From Haematobia irritans (Eukaryota; Arthropoda; Insecta; Diptera; Muscidae): a stretch of DNA of 64,000 bases. The stretch lies in contig NC_134401.1 of NCBI RefSeq assembly GCF_050003625.1, forward strand, positions 92,420,852 through 92,484,851, read 5' to 3'. The position numbers were made by a program, and so were the translations under genes. This document shows positions 41,940 to 54,645 of this stretch, piece by piece. Below the pieces are notes generated by a model. The model had not been told where the DNA came from. It saw only the letters and a list, made by a program, of their open reading frames with translations, and searched no databases. Every line of letters begins with the position of its first letter. Within the stretch, counting starts at the first letter, position 1.

Positions 41940-42592
41940 TCTTTGTGTGCAGGAAAATCGGATTGAAAATACGGTTTCTAGGAGCCCAAGAAGTAAAATC
42001 AGGAGATCGGTCAAAACATGGACCGATACACCCCATTGTCGACACACCTATCTTTGGTTCTAATATACCTCTAGGTTTCCAATTTCAGGAAAATCGGATA
42101 GAAAATACGGTTTCTAGAAGCCCAAGACCCAAGTCGGGGGGTCGGTTTATATAGGGGCTATACCAAAACATGGACCAATAGGCAACATTTTCGGCATATT
42201 TATGGTCCTAAGATACCTCTTGGATTCCAATTTCAGACAAATCGGATAGAAAATACTGTTTCTAGAAGCCAAAGACCCTAAATCGGGGGGTCGGTTTATA
42301 TGGGGGCTATACCAAAACATGGACCGATATAGCCCATCTTCGAACTTGACCTGCTTGGAGACAAAAAAACGAGTTTGTGCAAAAACTAAGCAAGATAGCT
42401 TTATTATTGAAGGCTGTAGCGTGATTACAACAGACATCCAGACGGACATCTTTATATCGTCTTAGAATTTCTCCCTGATCAAGAATATATATACTTTATA
42501 TAGTCGGAAATCGATATTTCGATGTGTTACAAACGGAATGACAAACATGTTATACCCCCATCACCATTCTACGGTGGTGGGTATAAAAAACG
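41940..42592. repeat. 140-bp repeats and inverted TATACCC-type end
   Basis: AAATCGGATAGAAAATACGG and relatives at 41954, 42091 and 42240. 42470-42590 is the reverse complement of the 39728 element start, ending GGTGGGTATAAAAAA. 42600-43123 then contains only AT-rich 3' flank of the - strand gene. Confidence 0.65.
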
Positions 42593-43123
42593 CCATCCGT
42601 TAGCATATACATTATTTTAATTTAAACCTTTAAAAATGGAGCTTTAAAAAATATCCCAGTGCATCTAAACTAATTAAAAATAACATTAGGTATAATACAC
42701 ATTTATTTTGTTTATAAAATAAGGACTTATACTAAAGTATTTATAAAAATTCTTATGTCTAATTATTATAATCCTACGGCTTATCTGGGAAACAATAAAT
42801 AAGAACTACATAGGAGCGACGCTCACTGAATGGAACAAATCATATAATTAGAATAAAATCTCAAATTTACAATTGCTTCACTTTTTAATAGAAACAAGTT
42901 GGTTGGCAGGGTGTGTCAAAGATAACACATTATTGTGAATGAAAATTATATAGTTTTTGATAATATAACGATGTGGATTTGCAGTTTTAAAGTTATACAT
43001 ATTTTGAATAATATACACTATTGTATGCTTTCCCTTTTCCAGCAGTCATTATATCCCTTTTCTGACAATCATTATAATATTGATTCCAAATATTAATATG
43101 TTCTAAATAAATGGTTTTAACGA

Positions 43124-46100
43124 CTAGATATTTTTGGGATTTTGACTTTGAATAGTTTTCAAAAATTCCAATTTCTTACGATGAATGAATGTCTTAAACA
43201 TAGCTTGAGTATGTGGTTCTAAATCGTAATTGGGCTTAAAGCATCGCAAACGATTAAAACAATTTACGAAACCAAAGCGTTGCAAACGTAGTATGGAGCA
43301 CACGGCCGCCTCCTGTATTATTTTGCGCGGAAATGCATTCAAGAAACGCGAAAACAAATTCATATACACCTCAATATTCCATGCAATGGGAAAAGGTTTT
43401 ATAATAAATGAAATAATTTCCAGTAACACTGATATTCTTAAATCATAATCGGTGCTAATTAAGGCTTCGTTGAAATATTCATTGGCTAGTGGTAATAGAT
43501 ATGGTTGAAGTACGACTGTTTCGACTTTGGTAGGTAGCAATCTTTTGCAAAACAGTCCGAAGGAAAACGTGATGTCATCTTGGAATTTAGAATTCTTTAC
43601 TTTTTCAACCAAATTGATTGCAACATCCTCAAACGTGGGACTATACACCAAATAATGATATTCGTAACGCAGTTTTGAAATTAAAATCTTGCCTCTCAAC
43701 TCTGCGTCTTCCATATCATATCTGGTACACATAAGACAGTGTTGAATGACAGTAATCAAAGCATTAGAACAATCATATGTAGAATCCTCTTTTGGGGGTA
43801 ATGTTGTCGGATACCACATTAGAACTTCGTGAACCATAGGAGTGGCGTTGATAGAATAATGGTAAAGACATTTTGCTATAAATAACCTAGCAGGATGTTG
43901 TTTTATTTGAGGCTCCAAAAATTTACATGCGATCAAGTATAGTTGCGTTAGATGTATGCAAGCATTCAAGTTATTCTTATCGGCATGTTGACTTGCGAAG
44001 AGTTGTGATTCAATCTTTTCTACCAGAATTGAACTAGCATCAACATTTAATACCATAAGATGTTTCAAAAGATAAAATAGACGCTGAAGAGTTTGGCTTA
44101 AGTGGCGGGGAGGCATTTCTTGTATGAATGATGGCAAATGCCTTTCTTCCACAGGTGATGGTTCAGACTCCTTGGCTGTATGTAGCATACTTGTGCAGAA
44201 TAATTCATAATCTATATTACTTTGCTTAAGTTTTGCTATTTGTTTGGAAGCCATAATATCGGGATCCATTGCCATAGGATAGTTACAGTAATTCGTAAGA
44301 TCGTATTTATAGTTTTGCAATAGGGATATCTGATTTTTTGAAAAATTCCCCGACTGCGAATTCACTATCCTTTTGTGTTGCTGTGGTGAGTAGTTGCAAA
44401 TTAAACTTTCCAAAAGAGAACTATTAGCTTGATTTGGCCTATAGCTGGGGGAAAGTTCTAGAGGAATTTCGAAAGTGGCGGTATTTAAGAGTTTTTGTAC
44501 TGTATCTTCTTTTACTTCCTCTTCAATGCAATTCTGTGGAGATTGAGGTGATTCGGTATTGTCAAAAGGATTGTTATAACCCATTTCGATATTGTTTACG
44601 TTTTTTGGGGTATTATTGTCAGCAACATGGGTGCTATCTGTTATATTTTCATTTGGTTTTTCGCAGACTGTCCGCTTTCCTTCAGTCCAATGTGGAGAAT
44701 CATTTTGCGATGCATTGCATTCTATGCGTATTACCGGTGGGGCCTCTGACAATGTATAAACATTTTTAGCAAAACCTGTGATTTCTTCATTTTTGGTAAT
44801 CTCTCTTTCCTTCATAGTCTCGTGCTCGCCAATTTCTCTAAAGAACCCCATGTTTGTGGATGCTTTAATTTCATGGGATTTTTCATTCTTCTTATTTGCC
44901 ACTCTCGTTGCTTCCACTTTCATTTTATTCCTATCAACTCTGGTATATTTTCCAATTTCCACCGGAGATATACTTATTTTAGTACTTTCATCTAAAATTA
45001 ATTTTTTGGCCCTAATACGTTCTGAACGCTTGCAAACCGGTTGAAGAATTTCTGCTTCATGTTCTGCTTTACGCTTTCTTCCAATCGAAGAGATTTTCTT
45101 CTCTTGCTCTCCATTAGAACTCAGCAAAATTTCATCTGCATTATATAGAATTTCATCAATTATGGGATTCATAGAATCTGTTAATATATCTTTACACATG
45201 GTGCTATTTAGAATAGAGCTAATATCGCAGGAATTAAGATTATCGCCCTCACAATTTTCTTTCGACTTTGTGGTATTATTTTGAGCCTTCACATACTCAT
45301 GAGGTAGATGTATGCCATTAGAAATATTTTGTAAATTTGTAACTTGAGTTTTCCCTATTGTATTAATATCTCCTCGATTTTGTTTCTCTTCTTCCGAACT
45401 CTTATTAGAAATATCTTCATCTATCATAAGTTCACTACAAGGGGAAGTAATGTCAAGGGTCTTTTCTGTTTCCATAATGGTCGATGATATTTCAATAATA
45501 GACAATTCAGTCTCTGTATCACTATATATCTGTTCTTTGGTTGATTCAACCTTTTCTGAAGGTAAAAGAGGGTTATTTTCTTTTGTTGCTAAATCTAAAG
45601 TGGGAAGTTTTGTTGGATTTTGTATATTTATATGATTGCTTGTATTCACCTCCGGGATAGATGGTATGAACTCATCTTGTGAAGTACAACCATTTTTATT
45701 TAATATTTCCGTAATGCGTGAAAATGGGAATTTAGTTTCGCTTTCAGTATCATGCTTACCAAAACAATTTGATTTTTTGCGGAATTTCCGTAGTTCACTG
45801 GTTTCATTATCTTTTTGACTATTTCTGATTTTTTCAACTTTTGATATAGGATTATTCAATTGTACGTTATGGTCAATTTCTCTCTGGTTATCTGATCCAT
45901 GGATATTATGTTGATTGTGTAAAGAATATTTAATAACATCATCGGGTGAACAGCTGTTTGGCATAGCACTTTTATCAAAATATACATTACTTGCTGCATT
46001 TCCCATAATTTGCTCTTCAACGTAAATATTTTGCGTTTCATGTTGAGATAAGTTTGGTAATACACATGACTTTGACATGGGGAAACTCATATATTGGACT

Positions 46101-47637
46101 GAATTATTAGTTGCTTGTTTAAAGACTAACGAATCTCCAACACCAAGTTCGTTATTTACAGAATGTGATGATTGGTTGGGCAATTGTTCATCTACGTATC
46201 GTATTTCGTTTTCTTCCACAACTGCATCTTCTGATGATAGCTCAAACTCTTTCTCCAGATCAGTGTTAAAACCGTTAATATCGTCATCATCTTGCATTTC
46301 ATTGCACATAATAAGATCTTGCTCCAAATGCTGATCAATTATTGTTTCTAATCGCTTCTGATTCTCACTATCATAATTTTCAAATATAATTAAACCTTGA
46401 GATTTTTTCATTAGGTGCATCTCAGCATTACGGAGAATTGGTGTTGGTATTTCAGGTATAGAATACTGATCTTTCATTGAACTGCTATATACTGTGTTAC
46501 TATCATTTTCTTTCATAGGGGTTTCATTAAAATTCATAGAAATATTTTGTATACTTTGAACATCTATCTGTGGCGGGTGATATATATTTCGGATTTGATC
46601 GTATTGATTTCTATGCGTAATATCATTTTCTTTTATAGTTTTGTCTCTATCACAATTATTATATTGGGAATCATAAACACGTGCGGTTATATCGCCACAT
46701 TGGGATAATTCTACATCGAAGTGGTTAATGTGAGTACTAGGGGCGGAGATTTGATTCGGTGCAGAATTAATTTCGACATCATTTGTAATGACCTCATATC
46801 CTACTTTTATCTCATTAACATTCGTTTCATCCTCATCGTTTTCTGTATCCGAATCGCCAAATAGAGAACTGTACAATTCCTTTTTATTTGAAGATTTTGT
46901 CGGTTTCAACACTTCAGCTGGTATGGCAAAAGAAAAGTTTTCTTTAAAATACGAATGTTCTGCTCGTATGTGAGCTTCATTTCTATTTGTGGTAATATCA
47001 GGTGATGTACTCCCCGATATATTCACGCAATGATTATGAGCAGGGTATTCATCATGTGCTGTGTTTTGATTTTCTTCATCTCTGACCTCTAAGTGACTTA
47101 AATATCTACAAAAGTCTTTCAATTCTTTAGGTCGTTGTAAATATTCCTCAGAAGAAGGACACCCTGTTTCCTGCTTATTAATAGCCATGATTTCATTCAC
47201 ATTATCGTTTGACCTACAATCAATGTCGAAGACACTCTTTAGGAAATCCACTGCAGTTTCTGTAGGTATTTCTTTTTCTTCTTCATTCTTCTTTGTTATC
47301 ACACAATTCTCGATGGCTTTACAATTCTCCATATTTTTATCTTTAGAAGATTTCTTTTTCGATTTTTTAGATTTCAATAACCTCTTTAGGGCTTTTTTCT
47401 TATCTTTGCTTAGTTTTACTCCTTCAAACATTTCCTTTATGCTATTTAGAATTTCTCTTTGGTTACGCTTTCTTTCTTTAGATGCTTTGACAATGTATTG
47501 GAATTCATTTTTAATATCTCCCTCCATTGGCATATTGATAGAGTTTTTATTGTCGTTTGATGTCTCTCGAATCTCAGAACGAGATGTATAAAGTTCTGAA
47601 GAAGAATTCTGAGAGGTATTGTTTTCTACGGCAGTAT
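43124..47637 (-). CDS. Ice1: Ice1 candidate exon C, main exon
   Basis: 1504 codons plus stop, after TTTTCAATTTTCAG at 47638. The frame is open about 35 codons before the first Met (47533), which confirms that this is an internal exon. It contains long acidic, Asn/Ser-rich disordered stretches, two basic clusters and the conserved-looking helical end (PPRHLSQTLQRLFYLLKHLM ... LRLQRFGFVNCFNRLRCFKP). Confidence 0.85.
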
Positions 47638-50600
47638 CTGAAAATTGAAAAAAATGTAGAAGTATAAAGCTTTAGATTGATATATAAATAGAATTTCAAG
47701 TTACAATAGAAGTATGTAGACTATCCATTTCGCCAATAAGTGTTCCCCGATTATATGTTTAGCACAATGATAATAAACACTTTTAATGCCTTCCGAGATT
47801 GTTGAAAAACATTGCTCATTACATGCAAAATGAGGTTACAGACTGACATAGAATTAAAGGATTGAAGATAAATTCGGGACCTATGCTTGTGGTTTGTGTC
47901 TCGACTAGGCAAAAATAAAAATAAACTTTGTGGTTCGAATTCAACGTGTGGAAAGCATTCCAAAAAACTAGTTTTTCTTAAAAAAAGAGGCAATTTAGTG
48001 GCACAAAAACTCCCAAACGCGGTTAATTATTTTATATATAGTCATACCATGCCTTCGTGGTTTTACACCGTCGGAAAATTGAGCCGTTAGAGATAATCGC
48101 TAGTAACTCTACTCTATAAAAGAGTAAAAAAAAAAACAAGAACAAAAAAAAAATAATAATAATAAAAATAAAAAATAATAATAATAAAAATAAAAAACAA
48201 ACAATATATTAAAACAAAATAAAAAAAAATAAATAAAATAAAAAACAAGTCTAGAAAATAATATAACAATATTTATAGTACAACCTTTGTAAGTAGGCAT
48301 TTGCGAGTAGTAATCAATTCCTAATTATCAGTTAATTTTTTTGTTGCTTTTTTATATACATATGTCAAATTGTTTTTGTAACGTAGTCTACATATTGTAG
48401 TTCCCAACGCTGTTTAACCTATGATATATACTTAGTATTAAGGTGCAACTATATGTCAAGTTTATGCAGTCCTAGTTAGTTTTTATTAAATAAAAAACAA
48501 AAATTAGAAATCAAATATAAAATAACTCAAATATATAAGTTCGAGGATTAAAAATTGTTAACATAAAAATATATATTATTTAAATATTAAATTTTTAGAT
48601 GCAAATAATTAAACTTTTTGGTTAATAACCTGCGTTAGTAGGCATTTGAGAGTAGTAATCAATTCCTAAATTTTTATATTTATATATCAAATGGTTTTTG
48701 TAACGTAGTCTACATATAGTAGTAAGATATATACTTAGTAATAAGGTGTAATAATGTCAAGTTTTTGCAGTCCTTGATTGTAGTCCTAATTATTTTTATA
48801 ATTTCTTTTTTAAGTAAATTTAATGTAATTCCTTATTTTGAGTATCCCTGTAACCGTATATGGCCATTTCGGCTTGGTTGTAAAATGAGTTAAATAAATA
48901 AAAATAAAATTTTTTGGAACGCGTTCCACAAGTGAATTTCGTCCAACAAACTTAAATTCATTCCACAAATTTTAACTTTGCTTAGACGCAAACGAATTTA
49001 ATTCTCAAATTTATCTTCACACCCTTATAGAAAGAATTATGTTTCAAAATCGTCACAAATCGATATTGGTCAAATAGTACTGAAATAGATTATTTCTACA
49101 ATAATGTTTCAATGATCTTAAAAACCAAATTAAACCGGGTTTCCTTTATATATGTTTTGATGTTGGCCAAGATGGACTGACATTCAACAATTGATCAATA
49201 ACCAAAAAATATTAAAATTCAAAAATTTTAAATATTTCAAATATTAGAAATTAATTTCAAAATGGCAATATTTTGCATATAAAAAGAAAGCCTGTCTATC
49301 GCAAGATCCTACATACATATTTCTCACGGACTTCGCAATAGAAACAAGGATACATATAAATAACATTTGTATACTCCCATATTGACTTAGTATAGTCAAC
49401 AACTCACCTTCTTCACGTATAGTGTCGCTCAGCTCATATCTTGTTTCTAACTCCTCCAAGTCTGGCTCCTGAATCGATTCAGAATTCGACCCATAGCTGT
49501 CCGATATATCTCCAATACATGTTCTTCTTGCCTGCGGACGAGCTATATGTGTTGATGTTAGTAATGAGGATTCCTGAAACCTCGATGGACTGGTGGCAAT
49601 ATTTCTTGTATCACATGCTACAAAAAAGAAAAAAAAATACTTAAAAAGTGATTTCATAATGTAAAACAAGTACATACAATTTCCTTGATTCATTTGAAGG
49701 CTGCTTTGGTTGTCTAAAGTTTCATGCGAAGTAGCATGAGAAGATTGCACGTTCGCATTTGTTGCTGCTACTGAACTATCGTAAAGTTCTCTTAACCAGC
49801 TGTGGAATTGTCTCTGATTAACGATATCTTGTGTTATACTAGAACTAGCAGAAATGCCCGCATTACTGCTGCTAGATGTATGTAGTAAACCCAATATCAT
49901 CCTTCCAAATATATGCCACAACTCGTGAAACGTTGGCATTTCTATTTGATTTAATTGTGATGATGCATTTAGGGAGGTGAGTAAAGGATTATTTCTTGGC
50001 ATATTTGGCATAGGAACTGTATTGGTTATGGGAACATTCGTCGAAGCTGGTGAATTGTTGGATTCGGTTTCATTATTAGGTATTGGTGAAGGCGAAGGTG
50101 TGGGTATTTCCTGTTTAATACCTTGGTTCGTAATAGTGTTCGAAGATATTGGAGTATTTGCATAACGTTTGGCTTTGCGTGGAACAAAATCAATGGGACG
50201 CCTTATATTACATAGCCAAGTGCATGTCCCAATTGTTTTTACATTAGTCCTTATATTCTCTGCAGGCTGTGGTAGATCTATAAGAGGAGATATTGGCATA
50301 ATATTTTGCCATGGAACAAATTCCTTTAAAATATCATTCACAGCGGTTTGAGTTTGAGCTTCGGGAAAATTAGTGCCTATGCTACGGAACTTGATGAAAC
50401 ATGTTGTTGTTGTCCCACGTGTTGTCATTGTACTTATATGTTGTGTACCCTGGGTTCGTAATTCTACTTGACATTGCGTCCCTTGGCTAATCTTTGATAC
50501 ATTATCTCTAGTTACGGTTTGTTCTTTCAAGAGTTCACACTGAATGGCTACTTCTTCCCTACGAATTTTTTGCGATTTTGTTCTCGATAGTGTTGGGTTT

Positions 50601-51157
50601 TTAGGGCTATTGCAGCCGGGTACATTATACTTTATGTTTAGCTTTGCACAGTACTGTTTCAACTCTTCGACCATACTGCGGTCCTGAACATTTTTTACAA
50701 CATCTTCTCCTTCAGTTCTTTGGAACAGTCTCAAATACTTTACTACCAAGTCATTGTACTTTACGGGGCATTCTTTTAGGTCTGCCAAACTGGATTCAAG
50801 CTGCTCACATTCCAATAATTTGCTGGTTAAGTCAGCGTCCGCTTTTTCGTATTTATTTTCCAATTCCTGCAAGGCTTTCGTTTTCTCTTCAAGATTTCGC
50901 TTCTCGGTAGTGTATAGAACTTGAATATCCAGTGCAGTTTTCTGGAAATCCTTCAGCTGGGAATGAAGCTGCTGGTTATCACATTTTAACTTCTGTATTT
51001 CTTTTAACAGTTCGTCCGCTTTTGCAACCCTCTTAGCCAAATCCAAACGTTTCCTCGACTTAGATACCACTGGTGTTTCCTTCTTTACACTAGTTGCCTT
51101 CGGAGGGGTGGATTGGAGGAAGTCCAAATTTAAATCACCGAAATCAAAATCGCACAT
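43124..51157 (-). CDS. Ice1: Large nuclear protein, candidate little elongation complex subunit 1 (Ice1)
   Basis: Three coding exons join in frame (51157-49678, 49617-49408, 47637-43124, both introns phase 1) to give 2067 residues. I chose the ATG at 51157 (MCDFDFGDLNLDFL) over an in-frame ATG at 51220, because the latter's 21 extra residues look like 5'UTR. Residues about 40-150 form a coiled coil. A Pro/Ser/Thr/Gln-rich middle has repeated QGTQ/IGTN motifs. Basic stretches (KKALKRLLKSKKSKKKSS near residue 640, RKRKAEHE near 1418) look like nuclear signals. The last 340 residues are a predicted all-helical domain. N-terminal coiled coil, disordered acidic middle and helical C-terminus are the layout of ICE1, the scaffold that brings ELL to snRNA genes. 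The assignment rests on layout and memory, not on a diagnostic motif. A - strand AATAAA lies at 42707-42702. Confidence 0.6.
47638..49407 (-). other. Ice1 candidate intron 2 with duplicated LINE-tail sequence
   Basis: Contains an A-rich AATAATAAAAATAAAA tract (48125-48250) and two direct copies of a segment with GTAACGTAGTCTACATAT (48383 and 48702) and AGTAGTAATCAATTCCTAA (48306 and 48647), about 340 bp apart, ending in AAATAAATAAAAATAAAA at 48890. The tail resembles a LINE 3' end on the + strand. Confidence 0.6.
49408..49617 (-). CDS. Ice1: Ice1 candidate exon B
   Basis: 210 nt after TTTTTGTAG, ending phase 1 at GTGAGT. Encodes Ser/Glu-rich text (GDISDSYGSNSESIQEPDLE). The 60-nt intron before it is a multiple of three without a stop, so retention would add 20 residues with a Phe run. 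Confidence 0.82.
49678..51157 (-). CDS. Ice1: Ice1 candidate exon A
   Basis: 493 codons plus one base. It holds the coiled coil (ADELLKEIQKLKCDNQQLHS onward) and Thr/Gln-rich motifs (VAIQCE, QGTQCQV, RTQGTQH, QTQTAV). It ends at GTATGT. Upstream (51158-51220) stays open in frame, but I treat it as leader. Confidence 0.8.
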
Positions 51158-51369
51158 ATTGGCAATTAGAGAAACCTTCGAAAAAACACACACAAGAGCA
51201 AACGTGTTAAACTTATGCACCGAAAAACATCTTTAATTAAATATTATTTGATGTAAATGACGCAAATTGAAATAAAGACGCACGAAGAAACGTTTTAAAC
51301 ATGTGAAACAGAGTACGGTGTCGAAGAAAAGCCGGGTGAAAAGCGCCGTCTATATTCCAAAATGTCAAC

Positions 51370-52420
51370 TTAATGGGCCGTACATACTAATAAGTTTTAC
51401 ATAGCATATGCGCCGTCCGTACTGCGTCGTCCAGACTATAAGTTTTTCCGGACGGAATGGCTGTGTTTGTAAAGAATCTTATGCGCGTTTCAGACAATAA
51501 GTTTATTCGGATGACGGTGATCGTGTCGAATATATCCCATATATTGACCACATTATAAGTTAAATCCGAAGGCATAATAGAAACTGCTGCATGTTTATGG
51601 GATCGACAATACATTTACCAATTATTTACAGCCCGTTTCAGTATGTCGATCGAGCTCTATCGATCGACTGAAATGGAAACAAACAGCTGAATTTATAACC
51701 AAAAATCAGCTGTTTTTAGGCTGTTATGCGCTTTACAGACTATCAGTTATTCCGGACGACAGTGCTCGTGTCGAACATATCCCATATATTGTGCACATTA
51801 TAAGTTAAGTCCGAAGGCATAATCGATACTGCTGCATGTTTATGGGATCGATAACACATTTACCGATTATTTAGTCATCGCGAGGAGTTTTGGATATCGT
51901 ATACAACTGTTTTGAAATTTTCGCGGTTACTTTATTCACCCTTTCATCACCACTTAGAAGTACATTCGAAAAAGACAACAAATTCTATTTCCCACTTAGT
52001 TTCGATTTATTTCTCGATGTTATTTTAAATAAGAGGCTTTAATCTAAATAAGCTACAAATATTTTCCATACTGGTGAGCACTAAAATACAATTTTATAAA
52101 CTTCTTCAACAATGAACGAAAAATACGAAAATTTGTGACACAATTTTTCTACTACATGTTTCTAGTAAATGGACATTCATACAAAAACTATAGCTGATAC
52201 TACTATGGGTTCTTTTTTTTATTTTTCTTACTTAAAACAGTCCAATATGAAGCAGATAGATTAACTCAATTGATGTGCAGTTTCTTGTTCCTCTAGATTT
52301 CGGCAAGACTGTTCTGTTCTGTTTTCATTTATTATAAATAATTTTGATTATTTCAGGAAAAGTAATCGCGAAAATCAAGGGATTTTCAACTCGAAAACCG
52401 AACATAGTACCCACCTTAAA
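51370..52420. mobile_element. MITE debris between the Ice1 candidate and wmd
   Basis: Two diverged TGCGCTTTAC-family copies (about 51400-51630 and 51727-51880, the latter after TTA), a hairpin relative at 51630-51725, and an AAGGTRRGTAYTAWGTTC end at 52400-52417 (CCGAACATAGTACCCACCTT). Both genes' promoters lie outside this block. Confidence 0.6.
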
Positions 52421-52611
52421 GGTCGAAACACAATGAAAAAACAAAAGGCTTTAGCTTTTTTTTTTGCTTTTTTTTTCCAACACACATAGAAAAGCATAAG
52501 CCTTGAAGAGAATTTGAATTCAAACTGTTTGATTGAGTATCCCTTGAATTCAAATATGTGTTAAAATTTACAGAACAGTTGTAAAGAATCGTACTTTTCC
52601 CGATATATTGT

Positions 52612-52619
52612 TATCGATG
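52612..52619 (+). promoter_or_regulatory. DRE-like TATCGATG upstream of wmd
   Basis: Seven of eight bases match TATCGATA, 372 bp before the wmd ATG, just past the MITE cluster. The same octamer lies upstream of Golgin245. Confidence 0.28.
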
Positions 52620-52990
52620 CGACGTCGCAAACTTCACGCACTAAAAATTTTTAAGTCACTTGCTTTAAGTCATAACATATCCAACTTCCGTAGAATAAAA
52701 ACAAACATCATCTAGTGGTTGAAATTTTAAGTTTAATTGATTAAAAGTTAAAAGTAATACAATTTCAAGGCAAATTTTTTGCTTTTGTGCGGCACACCCG
52801 TTGACCGAGGGTAAAAACAAAAGCCTAATTGTGACACAATTTTTAAAGGGAAAAAACAACAACAGCAAAAGTGAAAGATAAAAGTGTAATAAAATTGTGA
52901 AGAAGTAACATATATAAAAAATAAAATTGTATCTTAAAGAAGGAAATCGAAATTTTTGTAGTGGAAAAAATACTAAATAATTTCGTAAAG

Positions 52991-53108
52991 ATGACCACCA
53001 ATCTTCGTCAAATCCCATTAACTTGCAGTGGCCATACACGTCCAGTGGTCCATTTGGATTTTAGTGATATTTGCGATAGTGGATACTTTCTAATATCAGC
53101 CTGCAAAG
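52991..53108 (+). CDS. wmd: wmd/STRAP (unrip) WD40 protein, first coding exon only
   Basis: 39 codons plus one base: MTTNLRQIPLTCSGHTRPVV then HLDFSDICDSGYFLISACK, ending G/GTAAGT. The STRAP/unrip family starts RQ.PLTCSGHTRPVV.L.FS and continues ISACKDGKP. The phase-1 G would complete the expected Asp codon. STRAP binds the SMN complex and Gemins, and TGF-beta receptors. Drosophila wmd is needed for wing morphogenesis. The remaining WD repeats are not in the window, so intron 1 exceeds 10.9 kb. Confidence 0.87.
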
Positions 53109-53202
53109 GTAAGTTTGTAGCTGATACTACTTTTTTTGTTATGTCTATTAGATCGCACACTTCGTATATATGATTGACATGGAAGATTCCACTAGTATAT
53201 AG

Positions 53203-53565
53203 CCTACGGGAAATTGGTGCAAATTGCCACTGACGGACATATCATAGGAGTGGTATCGGTGATCCAGTTTGTCGCAGTTTTTAAATAGTGATAATTTAAT
53301 GATTTCCATACTGGCAAACTGAAACAGATTTCTAAGAGTTTGGCCGAGACTGGTTCATGAGGACCTGTCTATGGAGTGCTACTACTAAAATGCCCCAGGA
53401 CGTGTCCTTAGGAACGAGTCCAAGGCGTGTCCTAAAATGCAAATTTACCCCGTCAATGACAAACCCATGTTAAAGTGACCGGTCCCTTCCATATAGTCTT
53501 GACCAGAATTAGGACTGGTCCATGCACACCAGGGACTAGTCCTGTATAGGTCCATTTCCCGTAGG
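53203..53565. repeat. CCTACGGGAAAT inverted-repeat MITE
   Basis: CCTACGGGAAAT at 53203 and ATTTCCCGTAGG at 53554. The interior has repeated GGACTAGTCC/GGACTGGTCC-like motifs. 363 bp, non-coding. Confidence 0.55.
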
Positions 53566-54011
53566 GTACTTGCTGTTATTACAAATCATTTATACATATA
53601 ATCCGACGTTTTTATATACTTTAAGAACAATGACACAAGTCCTTAATTAAGAACGAAAGTGCTTTAACAAATCTTTGAAAAGAAGGTCCAGGTTACCCCT
53701 CTCTCATGTCGGCAGACATATACCAAGGCAGTATTTGGGTTGTGGAATCTATTTTATTCTTCCCATCATATTCTATTATTGGCTTAAATCTACTTTAGTA
53801 CAAGTGGTCCGAATGGTCCAAATTTTGGCCAGCGTGTAGACTTTTCGATTCTAAACACAAAATGTCATATATACCACTTTGTGTCGGAAAGATCTATTTT
53901 CGGAGTTACGGGCCCCTAAAGTTTTCATTATCACGTATATTGGATTTAGTATCCATCGCACGTAATCATTCTAAAAGTAATATATTTAGAATAACATTGA
54001 CCCGGAGATGT

Positions 54012-54190
54012 CCTGGGTTCGCGTTAGCCCACTTTGGACTCTGTACATAGGAGAAAGCCTCAAACCCCGGCCGAAGGCAGGCTACCTATCCTTTTTGGGT
54101 TCGCGTTCGCCCACTTTGGACCCTGTCCATAGGAGAAAGTCTCAAACCCCGGCCGAAGGCCGCCCACCTATACACAATTTTTAAGGATCG
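54012..54190 (+). repeat. 94-bp tandem duplication
   Basis: GGGTTCGCGTTAGCCCACTT and CCCCGGCCGAAGGC recur with 94-bp spacing and a handful of differences. Confidence 0.7.
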
Positions 54191-54645
54191 GTATCTCGAA
54201 AACTACGCTCTTCCGACAAAATTTTTACTTAATATTTTCTGCTTAAAATGTACTATTTTTACCAAATACGCAAAAAAGGGAATTTTGTTCATTTCATTAA
54301 AAAGTAAGTAGTGCATATTTTTGCAATAGATGAAAGTAAGTTTTACCATGTTCAGATTGGATCTGCCAATCTAGAAATCTCATTTAATCATCATCCAAAC
54401 ATACACTGTCGAGAAATTTCCCAATAGAACAATTCTTAAAGTGCCAATATTTTGTGGTTAATTGAGCGCACGTGATGGAATTTGATCCTAGGGACAGTCA
54501 ACCATAGTAATATTACATCTCAAGCGATTGTATGGCTAAATTTGACTGGCTATGGCCGCTCTTCAATCGTATTCATGAAGTCTGCCACTGGCATTTTGGT
54601 CCATGAACGTACCAATACTTAGCACTGTCACACAAGGCACGTGTA

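Noticed and set aside
42403..42480. Helitron ends for the TATACCC-type repeats
   Set aside because: I saw neither a TC start nor a CTRR end with hairpin that I could defend, so the superfamily is left open.
51158..51220. N-terminal extension of the Ice1 candidate
   Set aside because: Hydrophobic 21-residue in-frame stretch in front of a nuclear-type protein; the Met at 51157 gives a more plausible start. Not excluded by sequence alone.
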